From positions 5,208,001 through 5,272,000 of the forward strand of contig NZ_CP026124.1 of the NCBI RefSeq assembly GCF_002902905.1: DNA of 64,000 nt, in the 5' to 3' direction. Positions 54,701 through 64,000 of this stretch are shown here, one piece after another. Within the stretch, counting starts at the first letter, position 1, and each line of letters begins with the position of its first letter. Both the position numbers and the translations under genes were made by a program. The notes under the pieces were generated by a model that was not told where the DNA came from, did no database searches, and was given only the letters and a program-made list of their open reading frames with translations. The stretch is from Achromobacter sp. AONIH1. Lineage in GTDB: Bacteria; Pseudomonadota; Gammaproteobacteria; Burkholderiales; Burkholderiaceae_B.

Positions 54701-56962
54701 TCAGGCGGTTTCGCCGGCTGCCGAATCCGTCTGTGCGCCGGCATCCTGCCCGGCTTGCGGCGATGCGTCGTCCATCTCGCCCTCGGCCTCGAGCGCCAAC
54801 GGCTCGGCATCCTGCTCCGTCTTCGCGCCCGCCTTCTTGCGCTCGAACACGGCGGCGAAGAAGCCGTCGGTACCGTGCAGGTCGGGCCGCAGTTGCACGT
54901 AAGGGCCTTCCAGCTTCAGGTTCTCGCAACGTCCGGCCAGGATGGCCGCGGCGTCCAGGCGCTCGAACTCGGGGTGGCTGGCCAGGAAGCGCTCGGCCTG
55001 GACCTCGTTTTCCTCGGCCAGCAGGCTGCAGGTGGCGTACACCAGCCGACCGCCCGGCGCCACGCAGCGCGCGGCGCTGTTCAGAATGCGCTCCTGCAGC
55101 TGGCCCAGCTCGGCCAGCGCCTCGGGGTGCTGGCGCCATTTCAGGTCGGGATTGCGGCGCAGCGTGCCGATGCCGCTGCACGGCGCGTCGACCAGCACGC
55201 GCTGGGCCTTGCCGGCCAGGCGCTTGATGCGGGTGTCGTTCTCGCTGTCGATGGCCACGGGAACCACATTGGACAGTCCGCTGCGGGCAAAACGCGGCTT
55301 GGCGCGCGCCAGACGCGCGGCCGACACATCGAAGGCGTACAGCCTGCCGGTCGAGCGCATCAGCGCGCCCAGCAGCAGCGTCTTGCCGCCCGCGCCGGCG
55401 CAGAAATCGATGATCATCTCGCCGCGCCGCGGCGCCACCAGCAGGGCCAGCAGCTGGCTGCCCTCGTCCTGCACCTCGATGCTGCCGTTCTCGAACTGGG
55501 CCCAACGGTTGATGGCCGGACGGCCCTCCATGCGGATGCCCCAGGGCGAATACGGCATGGCGACCGGCTCGTAGCGACCGGCGCTCTGCTGCAGCTCGAC
55601 CAGCATGGCATCGCGCTCGGCCTTGAGCGGATTGACGCGCAGGTCCAGGCTGGCCTGGCGGTTCAGCGCCTCGATCAGCGTGTCCGGGCTGTCCATGGCG
55701 GACAAACGCTCGTCCAGCCAGTCGGGAATGCTGCCCCGCACCGCGCGCGGCAACGTGGCCGGATCGATGCGCGACACGCGCTGCAGCCATTCGGCCTCGG
55801 CCGCGTCCAGCCCTTCGGCCAATTCCTGCGCGCCCAGCGTGGCGGCCAGGCCCAGGATGGCCAGACGGCGCGAGGCCGGGCCAACGCCGCTTTCACCGTA
55901 CTGGCGGTAGCGCCGCAGATGCCGCAGCACGTCGTAGACGGCTTCGGCGACTTCGGAGCGGTCGCGGGCGCCCAGGCCGGGATGGCCGCGCAGCCAGTGC
56001 GACAAGGCCGCGTCCGCCGGATAGGTCCATTGCAGGATCTCGCCCAGCACGCGCTGCACCTGGTCGATGCGAATGGCGGCATAGGGCTGGCGTGGGCGCG
56101 ACGGCTGCGATGCGCGAGCCTGCCCGCCTCGCGGACCGCCGTGGCCGGACGTCGGACGGGAATCCTGGCCCGGGCGTCCATCGCGGCGCTCGGCGCCCGG
56201 ACGGCCATCACGCTCTCCACGGAAATCGCGGTCGTCGCGGCCGCCGTCGAAACGGGGGCCTTGGCGATTCTGGCCGCTCGGCCCGTCCTGATAGGCGCGC
56301 TGGCCGTGGCGTTCATCGCCCCGACCGGCATGGCCCTGCTCGCGACGCCCGTCGAAACGGCCATCGCGGCGATCGTCCCGGGCGTATTCCGGGCGTCCCT
56401 GCGAACGGCTGTCGCGGCTGTTGTAGTTGTATTCACCACGGCGATCCTGCTGGCGATCGTCACGGCCCGGCTCCCGGCGGCCGTCCTGGCGAGCGCCGCC
56501 GGCATATTCCCGGCGCGCATCCTGACGATCATCACGGGAGTATTCCCGGCGTCCTTCCTGGCCGCGCGGAGCCTCGCGACGGCCGGCATCGCCCTGCCGC
56601 TCATTGCGACCATAAGCGCGCGCCCCCTCGCGACCGCCGCCTTGCTCGCGGCGATCCTGGCCGGCGTGCTCACGATGGCCTTCGTGTTCGCGACGACCGT
56701 CCTGGCGCCCGTCGCGGCCGTATTCGCGGCGGCTGGCGCCCGCCCCGTCGTCCCGCCGCCCCGCCGGCGCGTCACGGCGCGCGCGCGGCTCGGCATGGCC
56801 GCCACGGCCGCCATCAGGCCCCGAGGCCCGGGCGGGCCGCTCGGAACGCTCGACCGTGGCGCGGGCCTCGCCCTTCGGGCGCGAGAAGAAAGACCGTCCG
56901 TCGCGCCCTTCGCCCGCCTTGGCGGCGGCCGGACGGGAACGCGGAGATTGGGGTTTGCTCAT
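54701..56962 (-). CDS. RsmB/NOP2-type RNA m5C methyltransferase with a long Arg/Asp/Gly-rich N-terminus
   Basis: The C-terminal half is an SAM-dependent RNA cytosine methyltransferase: a NusB-like helical domain (RIDQVQRVLGEILQWTYP), motif I as IIDFCAGAGGKT, motif IV VLVDAPCSGIGTLRRNP and the catalytic Cys in ATCSLLAEENE. It is probably the 16S rRNA enzyme RsmB. The first ~290 residues of 753 are low-complexity repeats of R, D, G, E and Q (for example RREYSRDDRQDARREYAGG). The ATG at 56962 (MSKPQSPRSRPAAAK) is the likely start. The tail is acidic (EPLALEAEGEMDDASPQ). Confidence 0.87.
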   Translation of the reverse strand: MSKPQSPRSRPAAAKAGEGRDGRSFFSRPKGEARATVERSERPARASGPDGGRGGHAEPRARRDAPAGRRDDGAGASRREYGRDGRQDGRREHEGHREHAGQDRREQGGGREGARAYGRNERQGDAGRREAPRGQEGRREYSRDDRQDARREYAGGARQDGRREPGRDDRQQDRRGEYNYNSRDSRSQGRPEYARDDRRDGRFDGRREQGHAGRGDERHGQRAYQDGPSGQNRQGPRFDGGRDDRDFRGERDGRPGAERRDGRPGQDSRPTSGHGGPRGGQARASQPSRPRQPYAAIRIDQVQRVLGEILQWTYPADAALSHWLRGHPGLGARDRSEVAEAVYDVLRHLRRYRQYGESGVGPASRRLAILGLAATLGAQELAEGLDAAEAEWLQRVSRIDPATLPRAVRGSIPDWLDERLSAMDSPDTLIEALNRQASLDLRVNPLKAERDAMLVELQQSAGRYEPVAMPYSPWGIRMEGRPAINRWAQFENGSIEVQDEGSQLLALLVAPRRGEMIIDFCAGAGGKTLLLGALMRSTGRLYAFDVSAARLARAKPRFARSGLSNVVPVAIDSENDTRIKRLAGKAQRVLVDAPCSGIGTLRRNPDLKWRQHPEALAELGQLQERILNSAARCVAPGGRLVYATCSLLAEENEVQAERFLASHPEFERLDAAAILAGRCENLKLEGPYVQLRPDLHGTDGFFAAVFERKKAGAKTEQDAEPLALEAEGEMDDASPQAGQDAGAQTDSAAGETA

Positions 56963-57041
56963 GGTGTATTCCAAATAAGGCGGCATCGATCCGCCCTGGT
57001 AAATGCGATTGCGGGCCTGATGGCCGGATGATGGCGGGCCG

Positions 57042-57707
57042 TCAGGCGGCCGGCGACCAGGTGAACAGGCGCTCGGGATCGCCCTGCACGTCCACCCGGT
57101 GGTCAGGCGTCAGCGTAACCCGGCCTTCGGCCAGCCAGCGCACGGCGGCCGGAAAAGCCCGGTGCTCGACTTCCAGCACGCGATTGGCCAGCGAATCCGG
57201 CGTGTCGCCGGCCAGCACCGGCACGCAGCCCTGGGCGATGATGGGGCCGTGGTCCAGCACCGGGGTGACGAAATGCACGGTGCAGCCGTGCACGCGCACG
57301 CCCGTGGCCAGCGCCTGGGCATGGGTGTGCAGGCCAGGGAAGGCCGGCAGCAGCGAAGGATGGATATTCACCAGCCGACCCGCGAAATGGTTGACGAAGC
57401 CCGGCGTCAGCACGCGCATGAAGCCGGCCAGGATGACGTAGTCCGGCGCATGGCGGTCGATTTCCTCGGCCAGCGCGGCGTCGAAGGCCTCGCGGCTGGC
57501 GTATTCCTTGTGGTGCAGGGCCGAGGCGGCGATGCCCTGGGCGCGCGCCCAGTCCAGCCCGGCGGCGTCCGGCCGGCTGGCGATGACGGCGACGACCTCG
57601 GCCGGCCAGCCCTGGTCGCGACAGGCCTGGACCAGCGCCTGCATGTTGCTTCCGCGCCCCGAGATCAGGATGACCAGGCGGCGCTTGATAAGAGAAGAAT
57701 CCGGCAA
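57042..57707 (-). CDS. purN: PurN, phosphoribosylglycinamide formyltransferase
   Basis: Transfers a formyl group from 10-formyl-THF to GAR in purine synthesis. The family core is clear: RRLVILISGRGSNMQALV at the start, catalytic Asn/His in NIHPSLLPAFPGLHTHAQAL, and the catalytic Asp in VTPVLDHGPIIAQG. No ATG fits the N-terminus, so TTG 57707 (PDSSLIKRRL follows; GGAAA upstream) is the best start, giving 221 residues. The frame stays open upstream to 57896, but that part has no family support. It is divergent from ribF. Confidence 0.92.
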   Translation of the reverse strand: MPDSSLIKRRLVILISGRGSNMQALVQACRDQGWPAEVVAVIASRPDAAGLDWARAQGIAASALHHKEYASREAFDAALAEEIDRHAPDYVILAGFMRVLTPGFVNHFAGRLVNIHPSLLPAFPGLHTHAQALATGVRVHGCTVHFVTPVLDHGPIIAQGCVPVLAGDTPDSLANRVLEVEHRAFPAAVRWLAEGRVTLTPDHRVDVQGDPERLFTWSPAA

Positions 57708-57876
57708 GATAGCGATTTCCGAGAAAAACCCCGCGCGGCGCCGGGCGCGCATTCCGCTCCGGCGGGCCATTTTTACCCAGGAGCGGCGGCGGGTTGGGGA
57801 CCGGTCCGCCACCCTCTGGCGCAAGAATGCGCGGGGTGCGGACTGATCCTGAATCCAAAATTGTAAACTCTCGTCC

Positions 57877-58842
57877 GTGAAACCTACGCTGCGCATCCAC
57901 CGATCCCTGCCCCCGCCCGCTCAACGCGCGCCCAGCGCCTTGACCATCGGCAATTTCGACGGCGTCCATCGCGGACACCAGGCCATGCTCGCGCGCGTCT
58001 GCCAGGTCGCGCGCGAACGCGGCCTTACGCCCGCCGTGATGACCTTCGAACCGCATCCGCGGGAGTACTTTGCCGCCCTGAACCGCCGGCCTGAACTGGC
58101 GCCCACCCGCATCTCCGGCCTGCGCGACAAGCTGGCCGCGCTGGCCCGCTATGGCATTTCCCAGGTGGTGGTGGAGCGCTTCAATTCCCGGCTAGCCGAA
58201 ATGTCGGCCAACGCCTTCATCGAGAACCTGCTGGTCCAGGGCCTGCAGACGCGCTGGCTGCTGGTGGGCGAGGACTTCCGCTTCGGCCACAAGCGCAGCG
58301 GCGACATCGACCTGCTGCGCGAGGCCGGCCTGCGGCACGGCTTCGAGGTGCAGACCCTGGCCGACGTGACCGACCAGCACGGCCACCGCATTTCCAGCTC
58401 CGAAGTCCGCACCGCGCTGGCGGTCGGCGACCTGGAGCGCGCGCGCCATCTGCTGGGCCACCCGTTCCATATCAGCGGGCACGTGATCCACGGCCAGAAG
58501 CTGGGCCGCACGCTGGGCTTTCCCACGATGAACCTGCGCGTGGCGCCGCGCTGCGCGGCGCGCTCGGGCATTTACGTGGTCCAGGTCTACGGCCTGGGCG
58601 ACCGCGCCCTGCCGGCCGTGGCCAGCCTGGGCGTGCGCCCGACGGTCGAGGACCACGGCCGGGTCCTGCTGGAGGCCCACCTGCTCGACGAGACCGTCAA
58701 TGCTTACGGTAAACTCGTGCGAGTCGAATTCCTGCACAAGCTGCGGGACGAAGAAAAATTTCCCGATCTCCCTTCCCTGACTGCCGCCATCGCCGAAGAC
58801 GCGCGAAACGCGCGCGCCTATTTTGCCGTTCATGGACTATAA
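57877..58842 (+). CDS. ribF: RibF, bifunctional riboflavin kinase / FAD synthetase
   Basis: Makes FMN and FAD from riboflavin. The 321-residue protein has an N-terminal adenylyltransferase domain ([16 protein letters not shown], and the [10 protein letters not shown] block) and a C-terminal riboflavin kinase domain ([13 protein letters not shown]). It starts at GTG 57877; a -10-like TAAACT ends 7 bp before it and no ribosome site is visible, so the mRNA may be leaderless. Its end overlaps ileS by 11 bp. Confidence 0.96.
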   Translation: MKPTLRIHRSLPPPAQRAPSALTIGNFDGVHRGHQAMLARVCQVARERGLTPAVMTFEPHPREYFAALNRRPELAPTRISGLRDKLAALARYGISQVVVERFNSRLAEMSANAFIENLLVQGLQTRWLLVGEDFRFGHKRSGDIDLLREAGLRHGFEVQTLADVTDQHGHRISSSEVRTALAVGDLERARHLLGHPFHISGHVIHGQKLGRTLGFPTMNLRVAPRCAARSGIYVVQVYGLGDRALPAVASLGVRPTVEDHGRVLLEAHLLDETVNAYGKLVRVEFLHKLRDEEKFPDLPSLTAAIAEDARNARAYFAVHGL

Positions 58843-61693
58843 AAAATCCCTCAACCTGCCCGACACTCCCTTCCCCATGCGGGGCGACCTCGCCAAGCGC
58901 GAGCCCGCCTGGATCACGCAGTGGGAGGAAAACCACGTCTACCAGGCGATCCGCGCCGCCAGCCGCGGCCGTCCGCGCTTCGTGCTGCATGACGGCCCGC
59001 CCTACGCGAACGGCGACATCCACATCGGCCACGCGGTCAACAAGATCCTGAAGGACATCATCGTCAAGAGCCGCAACATGGCCGGCTATGACGCGCACTA
59101 CGTGCCGGGCTGGGACTGCCACGGCATGCCCATCGAGATCCAGATCGAAAAGAAGTACGGCAAGCACCTGCCCGTGGCGGAAGTGCAGTCCAAGGCGCGC
59201 GCCTACGCGCTCGAGCAGATCGACCGCCAGCGCAAGGACTTCAAGCGCCTGGGCGTGCTGGGCGAGTGGGACCGCCCCTACATGACCATGAACTTCAGCA
59301 ATGAGGCCGACGAGATCCGCGCGCTCGGCCGCATTCTGGAAAAAGGCTATGTGTTCCGCGGCCTGAAGCCGGTGAACTGGTGTTTCGACTGTGGCTCGGC
59401 GCTGGCCGAGGCCGAGGTCGAGTACGCCGACCGCGTCGATCCGGCCGTGGACGTGGCCTTCCCCTTCGCCGACCGTCCGGCGCTGGCCAAGGCCTTCGGT
59501 CTGGATTCGGTCGACGATGGCGCCATCGTGATCTGGACCACCACGCCCTGGACCATTCCGTCGAACCAGGCGCTGAACCTGCACCCGGAGATCGAATACG
59601 CGCTGGTGCGCGTGTCGCCCGCGCCCGTGTCCGGCCCGCTGCTGCTGATCGCCAAGGACCGCGTCGAGGACTGCCTGAAGCAATGGCAGCTCGAAGGCGA
59701 TGTCATCGCCACGGCGCCTGGCGCCGCCCTGTCCGGGATCCGCTTCCGCCACCCGCTGGCCAAGGCCAACCCCGGTTATGACCGCACGGCGCCCGTCTAC
59801 CTGGGCGACTACGTCACGGCCGATTCGGGCACCGGCGTGGTCCACTCGGCGCCGACCTACGGCATCGAGGACTTCGTGTCGTGCAAGGCGCACGGCATGA
59901 AGGACACCGACTTCATCAGCCCGGTCATGGGCGACGGCAAGTACGCCGACAGCCTGCCGCTATTCGGCGGCCTGTCGATCTGGGACGCGAACCCCAAGAT
60001 CGTCGAGGCCCTGAAGCTGGCGGGCACGCTGATGCACGTGGAAAAGCACAAGCACAGCTACATGCACTGCTGGCGCCACAAGACGCCCATCATCTACCGC
60101 GCCACCAGCCAGTGGTTCGCGGGCATGGACGTCGCCCCCAAGGACGGCGGCCCGACGCTGCGCGAATCGGCGCTGGCCGGCATCGACGCCACGGCCTTTT
60201 ATCCGGCCTGGGGCCGCGCCCGCCTGCACGCCATGATCGCCAACCGCCCCGACTGGACGCTGTCGCGCCAGCGGCAATGGGGCACGCCCATGGCCTTCTT
60301 CGTGCACAAGGAAACCGGCGAGCTGCACCCGCGCACGGTCGAGCTGCTCGAACAGGTGGCGCTGCGCGTCGAACAAGGCGGCATCGAAGCCTGGCAGACG
60401 CTCGATCCGCGCGAGCTGCTGGGCGACGAGGCAGACCAGTATGAAAAGAACCGCGACACGCTGGACGTCTGGTTCGACTCGGGCAGCACCCACGCCACCG
60501 TGCTGGGCGGCAAGGACGGCGCCTTCGCCGGCTCGCACGGCGCCGAGCTGGCCTGGCCCGCCGACCTCTACCTGGAAGGTTCCGACCAGCACCGCGGCTG
60601 GTTCCATTCCTCGCTGCTGACCGGCTGCATGCTCTATGGCCAGCCGCCCTACAAGGCCCTGCTGACGCACGGCTTCGTGGTGGACGGCCAGGGCCGCAAG
60701 ATGAGCAAGTCCGTGGGCAACGTGATCGCGCCGCAGAAGGTATCCGATTCGCTCGGCGCCGAGATCCTGCGCCTGTGGGTCGCATCCACCGACTACTCGG
60801 GCGAGCTGTCGATCTCCGACGAGATCCTCAAGCGCGTGGTCGAAGGCTACCGCCGCATCCGCAACACGCTGCGCTTCCTGCTGGCCAACCTGGCCGACTT
60901 CGACGCCGTGTCGCAGGCCGTGCCGCATGGCGAGCTGTTCGAAATCGACCGCTACGCGCTGGCCATGACCGCGCAGATGCAGGCCGAGATCAGCGCGCAC
61001 TACGAGCGCTACGACTTCCACCCGGCCGTCTCGCGCCTGCAGACCTTCTGCTCCGAGGACCTGGGCGCGTTCTATCTGGACATCCTGAAGGACCGCCTGT
61101 ACACCACGGCGGCCGGCAGCCTGGCGCGCCGCTCGGCGCAGACCGCGCTGCTGGAGATCACCCAGGCGCTGCTCAAGCTGATGGCCCCGATCCTGTCCTT
61201 CACCGCCGAAGAAGCCTGGAAGGAACTGGTCGCCTCGGCGCTAAAGCACCAGGCCGACGCCGCGCGCGTCACCATCTTCACCGAGGTCTTCCACAGCCTG
61301 CCGCCCTATGCCGACGCCGAGGCGCTGACGGCCAAGTGGACGCGCCTGCGCGCGATCCGCGCCGAAGTGCAGCGCAAGCTCGAGGAAGTCCGCACGGCCG
61401 GCGACATCGGTTCGTCGCTGCAAGCCGAAGTCGATCTGTACGCCGCCAGCGCCGACCAGGCACTTTTGGCCAGCCTGGGCGACGATCTGCGCTTCGTGCT
61501 GATCGTGTCGCGCGCCACCGTGCATGCCGGCGAGGGTGAAACGCGCATCGAGGTCACGCCGTCCCAGCACAAGAAGTGCGAGCGCTGCTGGCACTGGCGC
61601 CTGGACGTGGGCCAGGACGCGGACCACCCCGAGATCTGCGGCCGTTGCGTGTCCAACCTGTTCGGCGCGGGTGAAGCCCGCAGCAAGGCCTGA
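58832..61693 (+). CDS. ileS: IleS, isoleucyl-tRNA synthetase
   Basis: A class I synthetase of 953 residues. The signature HIGH is at about 64-67 ([16 protein letters not shown]) and KMSKS begins near residue 623. The connective editing domain lies between them ([19 protein letters not shown]). The C-terminal zinc site reads CERCWHWR and CGRCVSNL. The ATG at 58832 ([18 protein letters not shown]) matches the family. It is placed between ribF and lspA as in many proteobacteria. Confidence 0.98.
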   Translation: MDYKKSLNLPDTPFPMRGDLAKREPAWITQWEENHVYQAIRAASRGRPRFVLHDGPPYANGDIHIGHAVNKILKDIIVKSRNMAGYDAHYVPGWDCHGMPIEIQIEKKYGKHLPVAEVQSKARAYALEQIDRQRKDFKRLGVLGEWDRPYMTMNFSNEADEIRALGRILEKGYVFRGLKPVNWCFDCGSALAEAEVEYADRVDPAVDVAFPFADRPALAKAFGLDSVDDGAIVIWTTTPWTIPSNQALNLHPEIEYALVRVSPAPVSGPLLLIAKDRVEDCLKQWQLEGDVIATAPGAALSGIRFRHPLAKANPGYDRTAPVYLGDYVTADSGTGVVHSAPTYGIEDFVSCKAHGMKDTDFISPVMGDGKYADSLPLFGGLSIWDANPKIVEALKLAGTLMHVEKHKHSYMHCWRHKTPIIYRATSQWFAGMDVAPKDGGPTLRESALAGIDATAFYPAWGRARLHAMIANRPDWTLSRQRQWGTPMAFFVHKETGELHPRTVELLEQVALRVEQGGIEAWQTLDPRELLGDEADQYEKNRDTLDVWFDSGSTHATVLGGKDGAFAGSHGAELAWPADLYLEGSDQHRGWFHSSLLTGCMLYGQPPYKALLTHGFVVDGQGRKMSKSVGNVIAPQKVSDSLGAEILRLWVASTDYSGELSISDEILKRVVEGYRRIRNTLRFLLANLADFDAVSQAVPHGELFEIDRYALAMTAQMQAEISAHYERYDFHPAVSRLQTFCSEDLGAFYLDILKDRLYTTAAGSLARRSAQTALLEITQALLKLMAPILSFTAEEAWKELVASALKHQADAARVTIFTEVFHSLPPYADAEALTAKWTRLRAIRAEVQRKLEEVRTAGDIGSSLQAEVDLYAASADQALLASLGDDLRFVLIVSRATVHAGEGETRIEVTPSQHKKCERCWHWRLDVGQDADHPEICGRCVSNLFGAGEARSKA

Positions 61694-61695
61694 GC

Positions 61696-62226
61696 ATGGC
61701 CGGCCCCGTCGACCACGGGACGCCGGACCAGCCGTCCGGCCGCGCCGCACCGGCGCGGATCGGCGGCTGGCTGGCGCTGGCGCTGTGCATCATCGTCCTG
61801 GACCAGCTGACCAAGATCTATTTCAACACCGCCTTCCAGTACGGCGAACGGCTGCACCTGCTGCCGTTCTTCGACTTCACGCTGGTCTATAACCGAGGCG
61901 CGGCGTTCAGTTTCCTGGCGACCGAGGAAGGCTGGCAACGCTGGCTCTTCACCGGCCTGGGCTGCGTGGCGGCGGTGGTCATCGTCTGGATGCTGCGTCG
62001 CACGCCCGGCCAGCCGCGCTTCAGCCTGGCGCTGGCGCTGATCCTGGGCGGCGCCGTGGGCAACGTGATCGATCGCGTGGTCTACGGCCACGTGGTGGAC
62101 TTCCTGCTGTTCTACTGGAATGACTGGCAGTTCCCCGCCTTCAACCTGGCCGACGTGGGCATCAGCTGCGGCGCCGTGTTGCTGGTGCTGGACGAACTGC
62201 TGCGCTCGCGCAAGCCGCGCGGCTGA
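61696..62226 (+). CDS. lspA: LspA, lipoprotein signal peptidase (signal peptidase II)
   Basis: A 176-residue four-helix aspartyl peptidase in the inner membrane that cleaves prolipoprotein signal peptides. The catalytic Asp pair is about 126 (GNVIDRVVYGHVVDF) and 153 (FNLADVGI). The N-terminal 20 residues are a Pro/Gly/Asp-rich cytosolic extension. It starts 3 bp after ileS, in the same transcript. Confidence 0.97.
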   Translation: MAGPVDHGTPDQPSGRAAPARIGGWLALALCIIVLDQLTKIYFNTAFQYGERLHLLPFFDFTLVYNRGAAFSFLATEEGWQRWLFTGLGCVAAVVIVWMLRRTPGQPRFSLALALILGGAVGNVIDRVVYGHVVDFLLFYWNDWQFPAFNLADVGISCGAVLLVLDELLRSRKPRG

Positions 62227-62230
62227 GCGC

Positions 62231-62238
62231 TGTAGAAT
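62231..62238 (+). promoter_or_regulatory. Extended -10 promoter for coaBC
   Basis: TGTAGAAT (TG then TAGAAT at 62233-62238) about 50 bp before the coaBC start, just after lspA ends, suggests a separate promoter in addition to read-through. Confidence 0.45.
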
Positions 62239-62287
62239 CAATATCCATTCCTCGACTACGCGGCGCCCTCCGCGCCGCTCCCGCCCC

Positions 62288-63484
62288 ATGCTCGACCTCG
62301 CCCGCAAACGCATCGTCCTCGGCCTGACCGGGGGCATCGCCTGCTACAAAATCGCCGAGCTGGTGCGGCGCTTGACCGAACAAGGCGCCACGGTCGACGT
62401 GGTCATGACCGAGGCGGCCACGCATTTCATCACGCCCGTCACCATGCAGGCGCTGTCCGGCCGTCCGGTGTTCGTCGATGCCTGGGACGCGCGCGTGCCC
62501 AACAACATGGCGCACATCGACCTCACGCGCGGCGCCGACGCCGTGCTGATCGCGCCGGCCAGCGCCGACTTCATGGCCAAGCTGGCGCACGGCATGGCGG
62601 ACGACCTGCTGTCCACGCTGTGCCTGGCGCGCGCCTGTCCGCTGCTGGTCGCGCCCGCCATGAACCGCGAGATGTGGGCCAACCCGGCCACCCAGCGCAA
62701 CGTCGAACAGCTGCGCGCCGACGGCATTGCCGTGCTCGGCCCCGCCGCCGGCGAACAGGCCTGCGGCGAGACCGGCGACGGCCGCATGCTGGAAGCGCAC
62801 GAGCTGCTGACCGACCTGATCGCCTTCTTCCAGCCCAAGTTGCTGGCCGGCCGCCACGTGCTGCTGACCGCCGGCCCCACGTCCGAGCCGGTCGACCCCA
62901 TCCGCGTGCTGAGCAACCGCTCGTCCGGCAAGACCGGCTACGCGCTGGCGCGCGCCGCGCGCGAAGCCGGCGCCCGCGTCACCCTGGTCACGGGCGCCAC
63001 CGCGCTGCCCGTGCCGCGCGGCGTCACCTCGCTGTCCGTGACCACGGCGCGGCAGATGCACGATGCCGTCATGGCCAGCGCCATAGATGCCGACATCTTC
63101 ATCGCCGTGGCCGCCGTGGCCGACTGGCGCGTGAAGAACGTCAGCGCGCAGAAACTCAAGAAGACCAGCGAAGGCGGCGGCGCGCCGCAGATGGAGTTCG
63201 AACCCAATCCGGACATCCTCGCCGAAGTGGCCAGGCTGCAAGACGGCCCCTGGTGCGTGGGCTTTGCCGCCGAGACCGAAAAGCTGGCCGAGCACGCCGA
63301 GGCCAAGCGCGTGCGCAAGGGCATCCCGCTGCTGGTGGGCAACCTGGCGCAGAAAGTCATGGACGCGGACACCACCGAGCTGGTGCTGTTCGATGCGCAG
63401 GGCGTGCATCCCCTGCCCGCAGCCGGCAAGCTGGACGCCGCGCGGCGCCTGATCGCCGAGATCGCGGCGCGCCTGCCGGACTGA
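62288..63484 (+). CDS. coaBC: CoaBC, phosphopantothenoylcysteine decarboxylase / synthetase
   Basis: A bifunctional coenzyme A enzyme, 398 residues. The N-terminal CoaC flavodoxin-like domain has the active-site His about 76 (NNMAHIDLTRG), PAMNREMW at 123-130 and the redox Cys about 159 (GEQACGETGDGRM). The C-terminal CoaB domain has TAGPTSEPVDPIRVLSNRSSG and a CTP-binding AAVADWRVKN block. The ATG at 62288 follows GCCCC without a strong ribosome site, but the family start MLDLARKRIVLGLTGGIA is clear. Confidence 0.97.
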   Translation: MLDLARKRIVLGLTGGIACYKIAELVRRLTEQGATVDVVMTEAATHFITPVTMQALSGRPVFVDAWDARVPNNMAHIDLTRGADAVLIAPASADFMAKLAHGMADDLLSTLCLARACPLLVAPAMNREMWANPATQRNVEQLRADGIAVLGPAAGEQACGETGDGRMLEAHELLTDLIAFFQPKLLAGRHVLLTAGPTSEPVDPIRVLSNRSSGKTGYALARAAREAGARVTLVTGATALPVPRGVTSLSVTTARQMHDAVMASAIDADIFIAVAAVADWRVKNVSAQKLKKTSEGGGAPQMEFEPNPDILAEVARLQDGPWCVGFAAETEKLAEHAEAKRVRKGIPLLVGNLAQKVMDADTTELVLFDAQGVHPLPAAGKLDAARRLIAEIAARLPD

Positions 63485-63539
63485 AGCCGGCAAGACTGGC
63501 GGCTGCCCGGCTATCGGACAGCCGCTGCCCCCAAAGCGC

Positions 63540-64000
63540 TCAATCGGGCGCGTTCCCCACCGTCTGCAAGTGCGCCAGCGAGCCATAGCGCTGTTGCAGC
63601 GCGGCCCATTCCGCTTCGTCGTAGAACTTCAGCGCGCCCTGGCCGTAGACCTTGGCGACCTCGATGCAGAAACGCATGGCCACGTCGGCGTCGACCGCAT
63701 TGGTCACGCCCGTGGCGCAGCCAGGCACCGTGGTCTGCGCCGTCAGCGCCACGCCCACCACCGGCGCATCCGTGGCGATCGCCGGTTGCATCAGCGAATT
63801 CACATGCCACAGCCCGTTCTCGTAGGGCGTGATGTCCTGCGTGGTCAAAGGCAGCGTCAGCGGCAATTCGCCGCTCACCCAGCCCAGCAGGTCCAGCATG
63901 GTCTCGGGTATGCGCAGCAAATAGCCCTGCTTGGCGACCGGCGTCAGGGCGACGCCGCGCTGGTTGACCAGGCGATTGCCACGCGTGGTGTCGACCGACA
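63540..64000 (-). CDS. DUF1177 family protein (N-terminus off the right edge)
   Basis: The last 152 or so codons of a minus-strand gene. Blocks seen are SVDTTRGNRLVNQRG, YLLRIPETMLDLLGWVSG, LTTQDITPYENGLWHVNSLM, PVVGVALTAQTTVPGCATG and the ending ALQQRYGSLAHLQTVGN. As I recall it, this is the C-terminal half of the DUF1177 family, of unestablished function. The frame is open to the window edge, so no start is given. Confidence 0.75.
   Translation of the reverse strand, partial: SVDTTRGNRLVNQRGVALTPVAKQGYLLRIPETMLDLLGWVSGELPLTLPLTTQDITPYENGLWHVNSLMQPAIATDAPVVGVALTAQTTVPGCATGVTNAVDADVAMRFCIEVAKVYGQGALKFYDEAEWAALQQRYGSLAHLQTVGNAPD

Noticed and set aside
54755..57031. Plus-strand frame of 758 codons opposite the RsmB-type gene
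   Set aside because: Hydrophobic look arises from reading the Arg/Asp-rich repeats backwards; no start signals or family match.

Overview
High-GC chromosomal DNA of a betaproteobacterium, most likely an Alcaligenaceae member of the Bordetella/Achromobacter type. This rests on protein sequence character, the dapC-dapD-dapE order, a FecIRA-type iron locus and the general gene content; no 16S rRNA or other decisive marker is present. The window is mostly ordinary chromosome with several accessory insertions.

Layout. 1-4 kb: uvrB (cut by the left edge), aromatic aminotransferase tyrB and lexA with a perfect SOS box. 4.2-11.2 kb: a protein quality-control block, all on the minus strand: lon (with a sigma-32-like promoter), clpX, clpP, tig and a periplasmic M48 metalloprotease. 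11.4-16.2 kb: a YqhA-type membrane protein, two cold-shock genes with long leaders, a DUF924 gene and several small proteins of unknown function. 16.2-19.4 kb: a PLP enzyme of the D-serine dehydratase/D-threonine aldolase fold in an operon with a RidA protein, a divergent LysR regulator and a second RidA. 19.4-23 kb: a TetR regulator between two MFS exporters, with an array of operator palindromes. 23-28.7 kb: kdsA, cytochrome b561, aquaporin, and small or unknown proteins.

28.8-36 kb is the most interesting metabolic unit. On the minus strand it carries an ethanolamine-type permease, an AraC regulator, a glutamine-synthetase-like ligase, an aldehyde dehydrogenase and an iron alcohol dehydrogenase. 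Together these could oxidise ethanolamine, or a related amino alcohol, while its amine is masked by gamma-glutamyl attachment, with no Eut microcompartment or ammonia-lyase. A frameshifted IS110-family element (about 36.2-37.5 kb), with hairpins in both flanks, lies next to it.

37.5-44.5 kb: DUF2164 gene, tRNA-Leu(UAG), the lysine/DAP genes dapC-dapD-dapE, prmB and an ABC-F ATPase. 44.5-50 kb: a Fur-box-controlled FecI/FecR/TonB-receptor locus followed by a di-heme peroxidase (MauG/CcpA family) interrupted by an in-frame TAA. 50-54 kb: an operon of desaturase, uvrD-type helicase and chorismate mutase. 54.2-57.7 kb: a small secreted protein, an RsmB-type rRNA methyltransferase with an extraordinarily long Arg/Asp/Gly-rich N-terminus, and purN. 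57.9-63.5 kb: ribF-ileS-lspA and coaBC. The right edge cuts a DUF1177 gene.

Coordinates come from reading the sequence. Family names come from motif recognition, not database searches.
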